Positions 54,272 through 63,881 of a stretch of DNA of 64,000 bases are shown here, one piece after another (position 1 is the stretch's first letter; every line of letters starts with the position of its first letter). A program made the translations under genes and the position numbers. The notes under the pieces are model-generated. The model worked only from the letters and a program-made list of their open reading frames with translations, was not told the origin of the DNA and made no database searches. This DNA is from an uncultured delta proteobacterium (GTDB lineage: Bacteria > Myxococcota > Myxococcia > Myxococcales > 40CM-4-68-19), in contig CAIWCD010000018.1 of the NCBI GenBank assembly GCA_903911145.1, forward strand, positions 1 through 64,000, read 5' to 3'.

Positions 54272-54364
54272 CAGCGATCCACAAGGGGTAGTCGTTTTTT
54301 TTCGATCACCCACTCCGAATGGTGGATCGCTCACGGACAGCGACTGCGTGATAGCTTCCCGCCA

Positions 54365-55285
54365 ATGTCCGGAGATCTCCGCGCCCGTCGCAGCCGTCGC
54401 GACCTGCGCAAGCTCATGTTCGTGCTGCCCAACCTGTTCACGGTGAGCAGCATCTTCTGCGGCATCTACTCGATCGCGCTCTGTGCGGGAGAGCAGACCG
54501 GCGACAACTTCTATCGAGCCGCGATCGCGATCTTCTTCGGCACGTTCTTCGACGCGTTCGACGGACGCGTCGCGCGCATGACAAAGACGCAGAGCGAGTT
54601 CGGGGTGGAGCTCGACTCGCTCGCGGATGTGATCACGTTCGGCGTCGCGCCCTCGATCCTCGTCTACAAGTGGGCGCTCTCGGGGATGGGCACGCTGGGC
54701 ATCTTCATCTGCGCGGCCTATGCGTCGTGCGGTGCGATTCGCCTCGCCCGCTTCAACGTCCTCACGCACGCGGAGCACGAGAAGTCCCCGAGCGGCGTCT
54801 CGCGCTACTTTGTGGGGCTGCCGATTCCTCTCGCGGCCGGCATGATCGTCGCGCTGGTGATCGCTCTGCGCGCGCCCGGAACAGATGGTCCGACTCCGAT
54901 CGCGGCACTGATGGTGGGCCTCTCGTTCCTGATGGTCTCGACGGTGCGCTACCGCACGTTCAAGGACGCCGGCCTCTCGGCGCGCACACTCGTCATCTTC
55001 GCCTGCGTGCTGCTCGTCTTCCTGGGCTTCGCGCTGACGGGCAGGGCGCATCAAGTGCTGCTTGTCTACTTCTCGAGCTACCTCGTGCTCGGGCTTGCCG
55101 AGGAGCTGCTCTTCGGACGCAAGCGTCGCGCGGCGGCACGAGCTGCGGCGACCGACAGCCAGCCCGTCGACAGCGGTGATCTCGACGAGCTCGAGTCGAG
55201 CGCGGAGGCGGAGTCGGAAGAGCTGCTGCCTGCGGAAGAGGACGAGCTCGAGAGCACGCCGGCGCCGAGCGGTCTGAAGCGCTAG
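54365..55285 (+). CDS. pssA: CDP-diacylglycerol-serine O-phosphatidyltransferase
   Basis: A 306-residue CDP-alcohol phosphatidyltransferase. The signature D-G-x2-A-R-x8-G-x3-D-x3-D is complete: Asp66-Gly67, Ala70-Arg71, Gly80, Asp84, Asp88. Several TM helices follow (AALMVGLSFLMVSTV, TLVIFACVLLVFLGFALTG). It makes phosphatidylserine, the precursor of phosphatidylethanolamine. The last 60 residues are an acidic, Glu-rich cytoplasmic tail beyond the usual enzyme. ATG 54365 is the natural start (MSGDLRARRSRRDLRKLMFV). pgpA follows 47 bp later, forming a phospholipid pair. A phosphatidylglycerophosphate synthase is less likely because neighbours and length fit PssA. Confidence 0.9.
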   Translation: MSGDLRARRSRRDLRKLMFVLPNLFTVSSIFCGIYSIALCAGEQTGDNFYRAAIAIFFGTFFDAFDGRVARMTKTQSEFGVELDSLADVITFGVAPSILVYKWALSGMGTLGIFICAAYASCGAIRLARFNVLTHAEHEKSPSGVSRYFVGLPIPLAAGMIVALVIALRAPGTDGPTPIAALMVGLSFLMVSTVRYRTFKDAGLSARTLVIFACVLLVFLGFALTGRAHQVLLVYFSSYLVLGLAEELLFGRKRRAAARAAATDSQPVDSGDLDELESSAEAESEELLPAEEDELESTPAPSGLKR

Positions 55286-55332
55286 CCTGTCGCGCATCCG
55301 CAACGTGCACGCTCTCTGCTAGAAGGCTCGCC

Positions 55333-55941
55333 ATGCCGAGCGAGACAGGCAGCACCGAACCGAGCAGCGCTTCCGCGGGCGAACCCAGGCGCGTCGCGGT
55401 CGTGATCAAGAAGCCGCTGCGCCTCGCGGGCGATCGCGGCAAGCCCCCGATGCTCGCGCTCACCTGGTCGAGCTTCTTCGGCTCGGGATACTTCCCGGTC
55501 GCGCCAGGCACGGCCGGGACCGCCGCCGCGATCCCTCTCTTCTGGCTCTTGATGTTCGTGCTCGCGCCGCTGCCTCTGCTCTCGCGGGTGATGCTCTACG
55601 GGGCCGCTACGCTTGTCGTGACCGTCACCGGGATCGCCGCCGCCGATCGCGCAGGCAAGTACTACGGCGTCGCCGACTCGGGACACATCGTCATCGACGA
55701 AGTGGCTGGCTATCTGGTGACGATGTTCATGCTGCCGTGGGAACCCAGGCTGGCGCTGGTCGGCTTCGTCTGGTTCCGCATCTGCGACGTGCTCAAGCCG
55801 TGGCCCGCGCGCTTCTTCGATCGCGATCCGCGCTGGAAGAATGGCGCCGGCGTCGTGCTCGACGACGTCTTCGCCGCGGTCTGGGCCGCGGGCCTGACGC
55901 GCGCGACGTGGGCGCTGCTGGTGCACCAGAACTGGGTCTAA
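55333..55941 (+). CDS. pgpA: Phosphatidylglycerophosphatase A
   Basis: A 202-residue membrane phosphatase. SGYFPVAPGTAGT and the catalytic DSGHIVIDEVAGY (about 115-127) together with WFRICDVLKPWPARFFD are the PgpA signatures. It dephosphorylates phosphatidylglycerol phosphate to phosphatidylglycerol. About 30 extra residues precede the family's usual start. It lies between pssA and cinA; cinA-pgpA-recA proximity is common in bacteria and recA lies further on here, on the other strand. Confidence 0.92.
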   Translation: MPSETGSTEPSSASAGEPRRVAVVIKKPLRLAGDRGKPPMLALTWSSFFGSGYFPVAPGTAGTAAAIPLFWLLMFVLAPLPLLSRVMLYGAATLVVTVTGIAAADRAGKYYGVADSGHIVIDEVAGYLVTMFMLPWEPRLALVGFVWFRICDVLKPWPARFFDRDPRWKNGAGVVLDDVFAAVWAAGLTRATWALLVHQNWV

Positions 55942-55979
55942 TCAAATTGAATCGAGGCGATTGAATCTCCTCGAGAGCT

Positions 55980-56018
55980 GATATCCAGTGCATATCAAGT
56001 TCATATCCGCTTCATATC
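55980..56018 (+). repeat. Four 11-bp iterons upstream of cinA
   Basis: GATATC (55980) and three CATATC hexamers (55991, 56002, 56013) are spaced exactly 11 bp apart, ending about 28 bp before the cinA ATG. One helical turn per repeat suggests cooperative binding of a regulator on one DNA face. Confidence 0.7.
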
Positions 56019-56046
56019 CACGCAGATCCTTCCCGATGAGCTCCCG

Positions 56047-57465
56047 ATGAGCGCCAATCCTCCGATCGATGCCCCGCCGGCGCACGCGCCGATCGTCGAG
56101 TTCCTCGTCACGGGCGACGAGGTTCTGCGCGGGACGATCTCCGATACCAACTCGTCGATCACGGCCGCGAAGCTCTATCCACTGGGGCTCTCTCTGCGGC
56201 GCACGACCGTGGTGGGCGATCGCGGCGAGGACATTCGCAGAGCGCTGCTCGAGATCTCGGTGCGCGCGGATTTCTGCATTGTCAGCGGAGGCCTCGGGCC
56301 GACCTCCGATGATCTGACGGCGGAGTGTGCGGCGCAGGCCGCAGGCGTCGAGTTGCGGCTCGATGCGGTGTGGCTCGCGAAGCTGCGCGCGGGTTGGGCG
56401 GCCAGACGCAAGGAGCCGATGCCGCTCAACAACGAGCGGCAGGCCTGCGTTCCCGAGGGAAGCGAGCTGCTGGGAAATCCCGACGGGAGTGCGCCCGCGT
56501 TCGCGCTTCGCATCGACCGCTGCCACTTCTTCTTCCTGCCGGGCGTGCCGCGCGAGTACCACCGGATCATCGATGAGCTCGTGCTGCCGCGGATCGTCGT
56601 CGCGATCGGCCGCGCCACGGGCCACACGGCGATGCGCTCGCGCACGCTGCAGTGCATCGGCATCACCGAGAGCGCGCTCGACGAGGCGGTGTCGGCGATC
56701 CGGCTCGCACACACTGGAGTGCGGTTCGGCTTCCGCACGAAGTTTCCCGAGAATCATCTCTCGCTCGCGGCGCTCGCCTCGAGTGACGCCGAGGCCGCGC
56801 GCCTGCTCGCGGCCGCCGAGGCCGACTGCCGCTCAGCTCTCTCGTCGCACGTCTACGGACAGGACGGCGTGACCTTCGCGCAGTCAATCGGCGAACTGCT
56901 CGGCGCCCGCGGAGAGACGCTCGCTGTTGCTGAGAGCTGCACCGGTGGCCTTCTCGCGCAGCTCTGCACCGAGTTTGCCGGCGCGTCGAAATTCTTCGTC
57001 GGCGGAAATATTACGTACTCAAACGATCTCAAGCAGCGAGCACTGGGCGTGCCTGCGAGCGCGCTGCTGCAATTCGGTGCGGTCAGCCCCGAGGTCGCAA
57101 TGCTGATGGCGCAAGGCGCGCGCGCGGCCAGTGGCGCCACCTGGTCGATCGCGATCACTGGCATCGCCGGTCCCGACGGCGGCACCCCCGACAAGCCGGT
57201 CGGCACGGTCTGCATCTGCATCGACGGTCCGCACACAGACGCCACCTCAAACACGAGCAGCGATGCGAATACCGTTGCGGGCGCAACTGACGCATCGTCT
57301 CCCGACCGCGCTGGAGGCGGTCGAGCGCGCACGCACCGGTTCCGCGGCGATCGCGGGCAGGTTCGCCTCCAGTCCGCATTTGCCGCGCTCCAGATGCTGC
57401 GCGAAGCGCTCGGCGTTCCTCCTCTGCCTCGCCCCGCGCGCACCGCCCGCGCGTCCAACTCGTGA
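56047..57465 (+). CDS. cinA: CinA-family nicotinamide-nucleotide amidase/pyrophosphatase
   Basis: A 472-residue two-domain CinA. The amino-terminal molybdopterin-binding-like domain (about 15-180) includes FLVTGDEVLRGTISDTNSS and VSGGLGPTSDD. The carboxy-terminal amidase domain has the catalytic serine region VAESCTGGLLAQL (about 293-305), GNITYSNDLKQRALGV and ITGIAGPDGGTPDKPVGTV. It recycles NMN and is competence-associated in some bacteria. Around residues 395-430 an insertion rich in Ser, Asp, Thr and Ala interrupts the end of the amidase domain before RTHRFRGDRGQVR. comM and recA are close by but convergent. Confidence 0.93.
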   Translation: MSANPPIDAPPAHAPIVEFLVTGDEVLRGTISDTNSSITAAKLYPLGLSLRRTTVVGDRGEDIRRALLEISVRADFCIVSGGLGPTSDDLTAECAAQAAGVELRLDAVWLAKLRAGWAARRKEPMPLNNERQACVPEGSELLGNPDGSAPAFALRIDRCHFFFLPGVPREYHRIIDELVLPRIVVAIGRATGHTAMRSRTLQCIGITESALDEAVSAIRLAHTGVRFGFRTKFPENHLSLAALASSDAEAARLLAAAEADCRSALSSHVYGQDGVTFAQSIGELLGARGETLAVAESCTGGLLAQLCTEFAGASKFFVGGNITYSNDLKQRALGVPASALLQFGAVSPEVAMLMAQGARAASGATWSIAITGIAGPDGGTPDKPVGTVCICIDGPHTDATSNTSSDANTVAGATDASSPDRAGGGRARTHRFRGDRGQVRLQSAFAALQMLREALGVPPLPRPARTARASNS

Positions 57466-57501
57466 TCGAGCCACGCGCTCCATGACCCTCGCCCCCACGC
57501 C

Positions 57502-58950
57502 ATGACCGCATCTTCCAGCGCCGCTGCCTCCTCCTCGAACGCCGCCACAAACTCCGCAGGCCCGCTCTGGGCAAGGCTTTCCGCACGCTACCGCGTCGAG
57601 TTGATGCTCTTCGGATTCGCGTTCTTCGCCTACGCGCTCTCCAGTTGGGGAATGTTCTGGCAACAGTCGCACGCACCGCAGTTCGTCTGGCAGGCGGACG
57701 GGTTTCTCCACGGACACCTCGACGTCGCCAAGCCCCCGAACCTCAACGACTGGGTCCTGCAAGAGGGGCGCTGGTACTCGTCGTTCCCTCCGTTCCCCGC
57801 AGTCCTGATGATGCCGCTGGTGGCGATCTTCGGACTCGCCTTCAACGACACCGTCTTCACCATCGCGTTCGCTGCGCTCAACGTCGCGCTCATCTACCGC
57901 TTCCTTCGCGAACTCTCACAGCAGGGAGAAGAGCTCTCGGCCGCACCAGGAGCGGTTCTGCGCGATTCGGCCGATCACGCCTGGCTCGCTCTGCTCTTCG
58001 GCTTCGGCACTGTCGCGTGGAGTTGCTCGATCCGCGGCGAGGTCTGGTACACGGCCGAGACCGTCGGTGTCACGCTGACGCTCTGCTACCTGCTCGCGTC
58101 GCTGCACGCGCGCGCACCGATGCTCGCAGGACTTGCGCTTGGTTGCGCAACCATCACGCGCACGCCCCTCGCGTTCTCGATTGTCTTCTTCGTGCTCGAG
58201 GCGATCCTCTCGCCCGCGCCTGGCGCGGACGCGCGCGATCGCGAGGAGTCGGGCAAGAGCCGACGTGCGCAGAAGAACGCCTCGTTGCGAGGACAGGCAG
58301 AGAAGGGTGTACATGCGCCGGACCGCGCCCAGCTTGAGGTTCCGCGCGCCACGCTCTCCGCGATCAGAGACGCACTCACCAATCCAGCGCAGCGCGCGCT
58401 CGCGTTCAAGAGGCTCGTGCTCTTCGCCATTCCTCTCGCGGCCGTGGGACTCCCGATGGCTGCGATGAACATCGCCCGCTTCGGCAGCGCGGGCGAGTTC
58501 GGCCACAGCCACCTCTACATGAACCGCGTCAACGAGCAGGTCGCGAAGTACGGCTTGTTCAACTACGCCTTCCTCGAGCGAAACCTCCACGCTGCGTTTA
58601 CGCGCCTGCCGCAGATCGAGTTCAACCCGTTCAAGCTTGGTTTCGATGCCCACGGCATCAGCATTCTGGTCACGACGCCGCTCTTCCTGTTTCTCCTCTG
58701 GCCGATGCGCACACCGCGCATCACCCGCGCGCTCTGGCTCACCGTCGCGGCCGTTTCCGTGCCGGGCTTCTTCTACCAAAACGACGGCTTCGCCCAGTTC
58801 GGCTTCCGCTTCTCGCTCGACTACACCCCGTATCTCTTTGCGCTCTTGAGCCTGGGCGCTCGCCCGCTGAATGGACTGTTCTGGGCGGTCGCGTTCTTCG
58901 GCGTCGCGGTCAACGCGTGGGGCGCAACGGTGTTCAACCGGTTCTTCTAG
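57502..58950 (+). CDS. Polytopic membrane protein, possible GT-C type glycosyltransferase
   Basis: A 482-residue protein with about 9-11 TM helices (LMLFGFAFFAYALSSWGMFW, VLMMPLVAIFGLAFND, AGLALGCATITRTPLAFSIV). Large periplasmic loops contain WQADGFLHGHLDVAKPPNLN and GRWYSSFPPFPAVL, the place where GT-C (PMT/ArnT-like) enzymes carry their acidic catalytic motif. A charged loop rich in Arg/Glu lies at about 238-285. It starts 36 bp after cinA. It likely transfers sugar from a lipid carrier to an envelope substrate, but I cannot prove a GT-C fold by eye. Confidence 0.65.
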   Translation: MTASSSAAASSSNAATNSAGPLWARLSARYRVELMLFGFAFFAYALSSWGMFWQQSHAPQFVWQADGFLHGHLDVAKPPNLNDWVLQEGRWYSSFPPFPAVLMMPLVAIFGLAFNDTVFTIAFAALNVALIYRFLRELSQQGEELSAAPGAVLRDSADHAWLALLFGFGTVAWSCSIRGEVWYTAETVGVTLTLCYLLASLHARAPMLAGLALGCATITRTPLAFSIVFFVLEAILSPAPGADARDREESGKSRRAQKNASLRGQAEKGVHAPDRAQLEVPRATLSAIRDALTNPAQRALAFKRLVLFAIPLAAVGLPMAAMNIARFGSAGEFGHSHLYMNRVNEQVAKYGLFNYAFLERNLHAAFTRLPQIEFNPFKLGFDAHGISILVTTPLFLFLLWPMRTPRITRALWLTVAAVSVPGFFYQNDGFAQFGFRFSLDYTPYLFALLSLGARPLNGLFWAVAFFGVAVNAWGATVFNRFF

Positions 58951-59218
58951 GGGGGAGCGCCGCGGAGCACCGTGCTGCCCTGCCGTGCTCAAACATGCAT
59001 TCGCAGCCGACGTGCATGCTTGATGCGGGGAGGGTTTCAGCCGCTCCTGAACTGCGCGCGGCAGGGCAACACGGCTGCTCCGCGGCTTGGTCCGGAGGTG
59101 CACGTCGCGATGTTCGGTCGGCACGTCGCGGTGCTTCTTGCTTCGTTGCCGCCTCGCACCGCCGCGTCGGGAGCCGGCCCGGCGCGGCGGTGCGTTCCTC
59201 CTCGCTCGATTGCGCTCG
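58951..59218. other. Convergent intergenic region with inverted repeats
   Basis: There are 268 bp between the membrane-protein stop and the recA stop. GAGCAC/GTGCTC (58965-58990) and CATGCA/TGCATG (58994-59018) could form two consecutive hairpins that end transcription. No coding or tRNA signal is seen in the rest. Confidence 0.4.
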
Positions 59219-60249
<1,031 letters not shown>

Positions 60250-60253
<4 letters not shown>

Positions 60254-61905
60254 TGCATTCTCCGTTCGAGGACAGCGTGGGTTTCCCGCGAGCGTTCGTG
60301 CTCGAGAGTCGGTTGCGCGGTGGCCGCAGAACGCGGGCGCGAAAGATCGGGCGGAAGCTCGGGGCCGACCGGCTCGTAGGAGCGGTCGAGCGAGCGCATC
60401 TGGATCGCCTCGCCGACGTGGCGCTTCTCGACGCGCCCGCTTCCCGCGAGATCGGCGATCGTGCGCGCGACTTTCAGGATGCGATCGTGAGCGCGCGCCG
60501 AGAGGTTCAGGCCCTGGATCGCCTGCGCCACCATCGACCGCGCCTCGTCCGTCGCGTCGCATAGCTCGCGCAGCAGTCGCCCGTGGAGCTGCGCGTTGCA
60601 GCTCAGCTCGGCCGTGTTGTTCTGGCGCAGACGCGCGAGCCGCTTCGATTGCACGTCTCTGGCCGAGATCACGCGGGCGCGGACAGTCTCGCTCGATGCG
60701 CCGTCGAGTGGCCCCATCAGATCGCTCGGCCCAAGCGCGGGAGCATCGATGTGCAGATCGAAGCGATCGAGGATCGGCCCGGAGATGCGCGCACGGTATC
60801 GATTGCGCAGAAGCGCGCCGCAGCGGCAGGCTTGGGGATCTGGATCGTTCGCCCGGCCGCAAGGGCAGGGGTTCATCGTCGCGACCACCATGCAGCGGGC
60901 TGGCAGTGTTACGGCCCCTCGCGCGCGCACGACCGTGAGCACGCCATCCTCGAGCGGTTGGCGCAGCGACTCCAGAGCGGAGCGAGAGAACTCGGGCAGC
61001 TCGTCGAGCAGCAGCGCGCCTTGGTGTGCGAGCGAGATCTCTCCAGGCCGCGGCGGCGCTCCTCCTCCGACGAGCCCCGCGACCGAGATGGAGTGATGCG
61101 GCGCGCGCATCGGCCGCTCGACGAGCAGGCCCTGAGCCGGAAGCTTTCCCGCCACCGACCAGATCGACGTGACCTCGACCGCTTCGTCGAAAGAGAGCGG
61201 CGGCAGGATCCCCGCGAGCCTGCGCGCGAGCATTGTCTTGCCCGAGCCGGGCGGTCCGATGAAGAGCAGATTGTGTCCGCCGGCTGCGGCGATCTCGAGC
61301 GCCCGCTTGCAGCTCTGCTGCCCGCGCACGTCCGCGAGGTCGAGAGACTGTGCAGACCGCGCTGGTGGCGGCTGCGCGAAGTTTCCTGGTGCGCGCTCTT
61401 CTTCGAGAGCCTGCACTGCATCCCGCAGCGAGGAGACGCCGATGACCGGAGCGGCCACGGCCAGCGCGGCCTCGCGCTCGTTGGCCTGCGGGACGAGCAG
61501 ACGCTTGATGCCCTGCGCGCGAGCGAGCAGCGCGATCGGGAGCGCCCCTCGGATGGGCAGCACTGAGCCTGAGAGCGCGAGCTCACCCGCGGCCATCACG
61601 CCGTCGAGCGACTCGGCGCGCAGATGTCCGGACGCCGCAAGCAGGCCCAGCGCGATCGGGAGATCGAACGCGGCTCCCTCTTTGCGCAGCTCGGACGGCG
61701 CGAGATTGATGGTCGCGCGCTTCTGCGGCAGCGCGAATCCCGAGTTGCGCAGAGCTGTGCCGCAGCGGACTTTCGCCTCGACGCAGGAGGCGTCGGGAAG
61801 CCCGACGAGGAAGAAGCCGGGCAGTCCGAGCGCGAGATCGACCTGCACCTCGACCGCGGCTGCCGCTGCGCCCGCGAGGGCCGCGCTCTGGATGGATGCG
61901 TGCAC
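60250..61905 (-). CDS. comM: ComM/YifB-family Mg chelatase-like AAA+ ATPase
   Basis: A 551-residue protein with an amino-terminal ChlI/Lon-like domain ([20 protein letters not shown]), an AAA+ core with Walker [17 protein letters not shown] (about 217-232), the [20 protein letters not shown] Walker B/sensor region, and the zinc-like CPCG...CRCG loop. ComM is a hexameric branch-migration helicase that aids integration of donor DNA during natural transformation. The carboxy-terminus has an extension of about 45 Arg/Pro/Glu residues beyond the family. recA follows with a 4-nt overlap, joining strand invasion and branch migration in one operon. Confidence 0.93.
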
Positions 61906-62020
61906 GCCGCGAAAGAGAGCGAACGGCGTGCCAGCCGTGTTTCACGAGTGAAGCGCTCGATCGCGCCCGGTGCGGAGCGGAGCGATTCGAGACCCTCCCA
62001 GGTCTCGAAATGGACCCGCT

Positions 62021-62893
62021 CTAAAAGGACAGGCCGAGTGCGACGCCGCGGTCTTGAGCAGACACCAGCGGCATCACGCGCAGAGTTTCGAGCGACCGCA
62101 GCGCGAGCTGCCGCGGGGTCGCAGCGTCTGGTTTCACCTCGCGCACGTTCGCTCCGTTCAGCTCGGCAGGCCCCGCCTTCTGTGCGTCGCTGCGTGGCGC
62201 GCGCGCGTTGTACTCGTCGAGCAGATCGCGCCGCTCGTCCTCGCCGCCCTCGTCGGGATGGATGCCGACGAGGCTGCCCACCAGCACGCCGCCGCCGAGG
62301 ACGAGTCCTGCGACTCCGCCGATGGCGACACCGGCGGTGACGTGCGAGTTGGTCGTGGTCCCTCCAGTGCATCCGTGCGAGCCGACCATCTGGACGCAAT
62401 CGACGTAGTTGCTCGCGACGTAGATGAGGTCGCCGAGGAGCGCGGCGACTCCGAGTCCCATCAGCACTCCGCCACCGACCGCCATGCGCACCTTGTGCAT
62501 CCGCCGCTCATGCAGCTCGTCGGCGAGATCGCGTCGGCCAATCGCCTTGTAGAACTGCTCCGAAGACAGATCGGTGGTGACGCCGTTGCGCGTCCGGGTC
62601 GCGTTGCCGTCCTCGTCGATCGCGAGCGTCGCACGCTTGCGGGAGTGTCGCGCGGGAGGAGGTGGCGGCGGCGCGTCCGCATCCAGAGCGGGCGGGGCGC
62701 TCTCGGAGGATTCTCCAGCGTTGCTCATTGCAGGAGGCGGCTTAACCGGAGCAGGCCGCGCCGGTGCCGCGTTGTCGAGGATGAGCGGATGCGCAGGTGC
62801 GCTCGCGTCCGCTCCCAGCGCCGGTTTGCGCGCGACGAGGGAGACGAGAGCGAACGACGTCACGGCGAGCAGTCGAGCAGTTGCGCGGTTCAT
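62021..62893 (-). CDS. Exported Gly-rich membrane protein of unknown family (copy 1)
   Basis: A 290-residue protein with a signal peptide (LLAVTSFALVSLVARKPALG), a Pro-rich linker (about 45-85), a small domain (RATLAIDEDGNATRTRNGVT) that includes SEQFYKAIGRRDLADELHER, and two Gly-rich hydrophobic segments (VRMAVGGGVLMGLGVAALLG and TAGVAIGGVAGLVLGGGVLV) flanking a Cys-pair loop. I do not recognise the family. Copies 2 and 3 follow in tandem on the same strand (62976-63803 and 63882-64000), with about 55-60% of residues shared between copies 1 and 2. Confidence 0.7.
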   Translation of the reverse strand: MNRATARLLAVTSFALVSLVARKPALGADASAPAHPLILDNAAPARPAPVKPPPAMSNAGESSESAPPALDADAPPPPPPARHSRKRATLAIDEDGNATRTRNGVTTDLSSEQFYKAIGRRDLADELHERRMHKVRMAVGGGVLMGLGVAALLGDLIYVASNYVDCVQMVGSHGCTGGTTTNSHVTAGVAIGGVAGLVLGGGVLVGSLVGIHPDEGGEDERRDLLDEYNARAPRSDAQKAGPAELNGANVREVKPDAATPRQLALRSLETLRVMPLVSAQDRGVALGLSF

Positions 62894-62975
62894 GGGACCC
62901 CTTCACGAGGAGAGCAGAGAGTGGCAGGTGACTTGCGCCCGCGGGACGCGGCCACTCGGGCGCAAGCGCCTCAAC

Positions 62976-63803
62976 TCAGAACGCCATGCGCAGCGTCACG
63001 CCGCGCGCCTCATCGTTCACCAGCGGCGCCAGAGAGAGCGTTGCGAGCGAGCGAAGCGCAAGCTGCCGCGGAGTCGCATTTGCCGGTTGCGCACTGTGCG
63101 TGTCCGTCTCGTTGCGCTCCTGCATCGCATTCGGCGCCGCGTCTCGCCGGGCCGCGCGCAGGTTGTACTCGTCGAGCAGGTCGCGCCGCTCGTCGTCGCC
63201 GCCCGCGTCCGGACGGATCCCGACGAGGCTGCCGACGAGCACTCCGCCGCCGGCAAGGAGTCCGGCGAATCCGCCGATGGCGAGACCAGACGCGAGGCGG
63301 GAGTTGCCCGTGAAGCGGTCTGTGCATCCGCGCGAGCCGACCGTCACTCCACAACCGATGGTGTTGTTCACGACGTAGATGAAATCCCCGATGAGCAGAG
63401 CGGCTGAGAGACCGATCAACACTCCGCCACCGACCGCCATGCGCACCTTGTGCAACTTCCGCTCGTGCAGCGCCTCGGCGAGATCCTTGCGGCCGACCGC
63501 CTTGTAGAACTGCTCGGGAGTCAGGTCGGTGGTGACTCCATTGCGCGTCTTCGTCGCGTTGCCGTCCTCATCGATCGCGATGGTCGCGCGCGCCCGGGGG
63601 CGCCGCGCAGCAGCAGGGGGCGGCGCGTCCACATCCGGAGCGTTCGGCGGGGCGACAATCACAGGCTGCGCGGGGACCGCGTTGTCGATCACCAGCGGAT
63701 GCTCCGGTGCGCTCGCGTCCGCGCCCAGTGCGGGCTTGCGCGCGACGAGGGCGATGATGGTGAATGAGGCGACGGCGAGCAGACGAGCATTCGTGCGGTT
63801 CAT
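62976..63803 (-). CDS. Exported Gly-rich membrane protein (copy 2)
   Basis: A 275-residue paralogue of copy 1: the same order of signal peptide, Pro-rich linker, the strand pair RATIAIDEDGNATKTRNGVT, the helix EQFYKAVGRKDLAEALHERK, and two Gly-rich segments (VRMAVGGGVLIGLSAALLIG, ASGLAIGGFAGLLAGGGVLV). The linker is about 15 residues shorter than in copy 1, and the Cys loop has C-G-V-T-V-G-S-R-G-C. The carboxy-terminus RQLALRSLATLSLAPLVNDE is shared with copy 3. The 82 bp between copies 1 and 2 hold no terminator I can identify. Confidence 0.7.
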   Translation of the reverse strand: MNRTNARLLAVASFTIIALVARKPALGADASAPEHPLVIDNAVPAQPVIVAPPNAPDVDAPPPAAARRPRARATIAIDEDGNATKTRNGVTTDLTPEQFYKAVGRKDLAEALHERKLHKVRMAVGGGVLIGLSAALLIGDFIYVVNNTIGCGVTVGSRGCTDRFTGNSRLASGLAIGGFAGLLAGGGVLVGSLVGIRPDAGGDDERRDLLDEYNLRAARRDAAPNAMQERNETDTHSAQPANATPRQLALRSLATLSLAPLVNDEARGVTLRMAF

Positions 63804-63881
63804 GAGACCCTTCCTGAGAGCGATCGGTGCGCGGCAGGTGACTTGCGCGAATCAGCTCCGGCCACGCGCAGCACAACCCGC

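Noticed and set aside
55980-56018. CRISPR array
   Set aside because: Repeats are 6 bp with 11-bp period, far too short for repeats and spacers, and no cas gene is present anywhere in the window.
60254-60862. RecA frame extending upstream of 60253
   Set aside because: The extension is the wrong-frame reading of com[11 protein letters not shown] is the family start and overlaps the comM stop.
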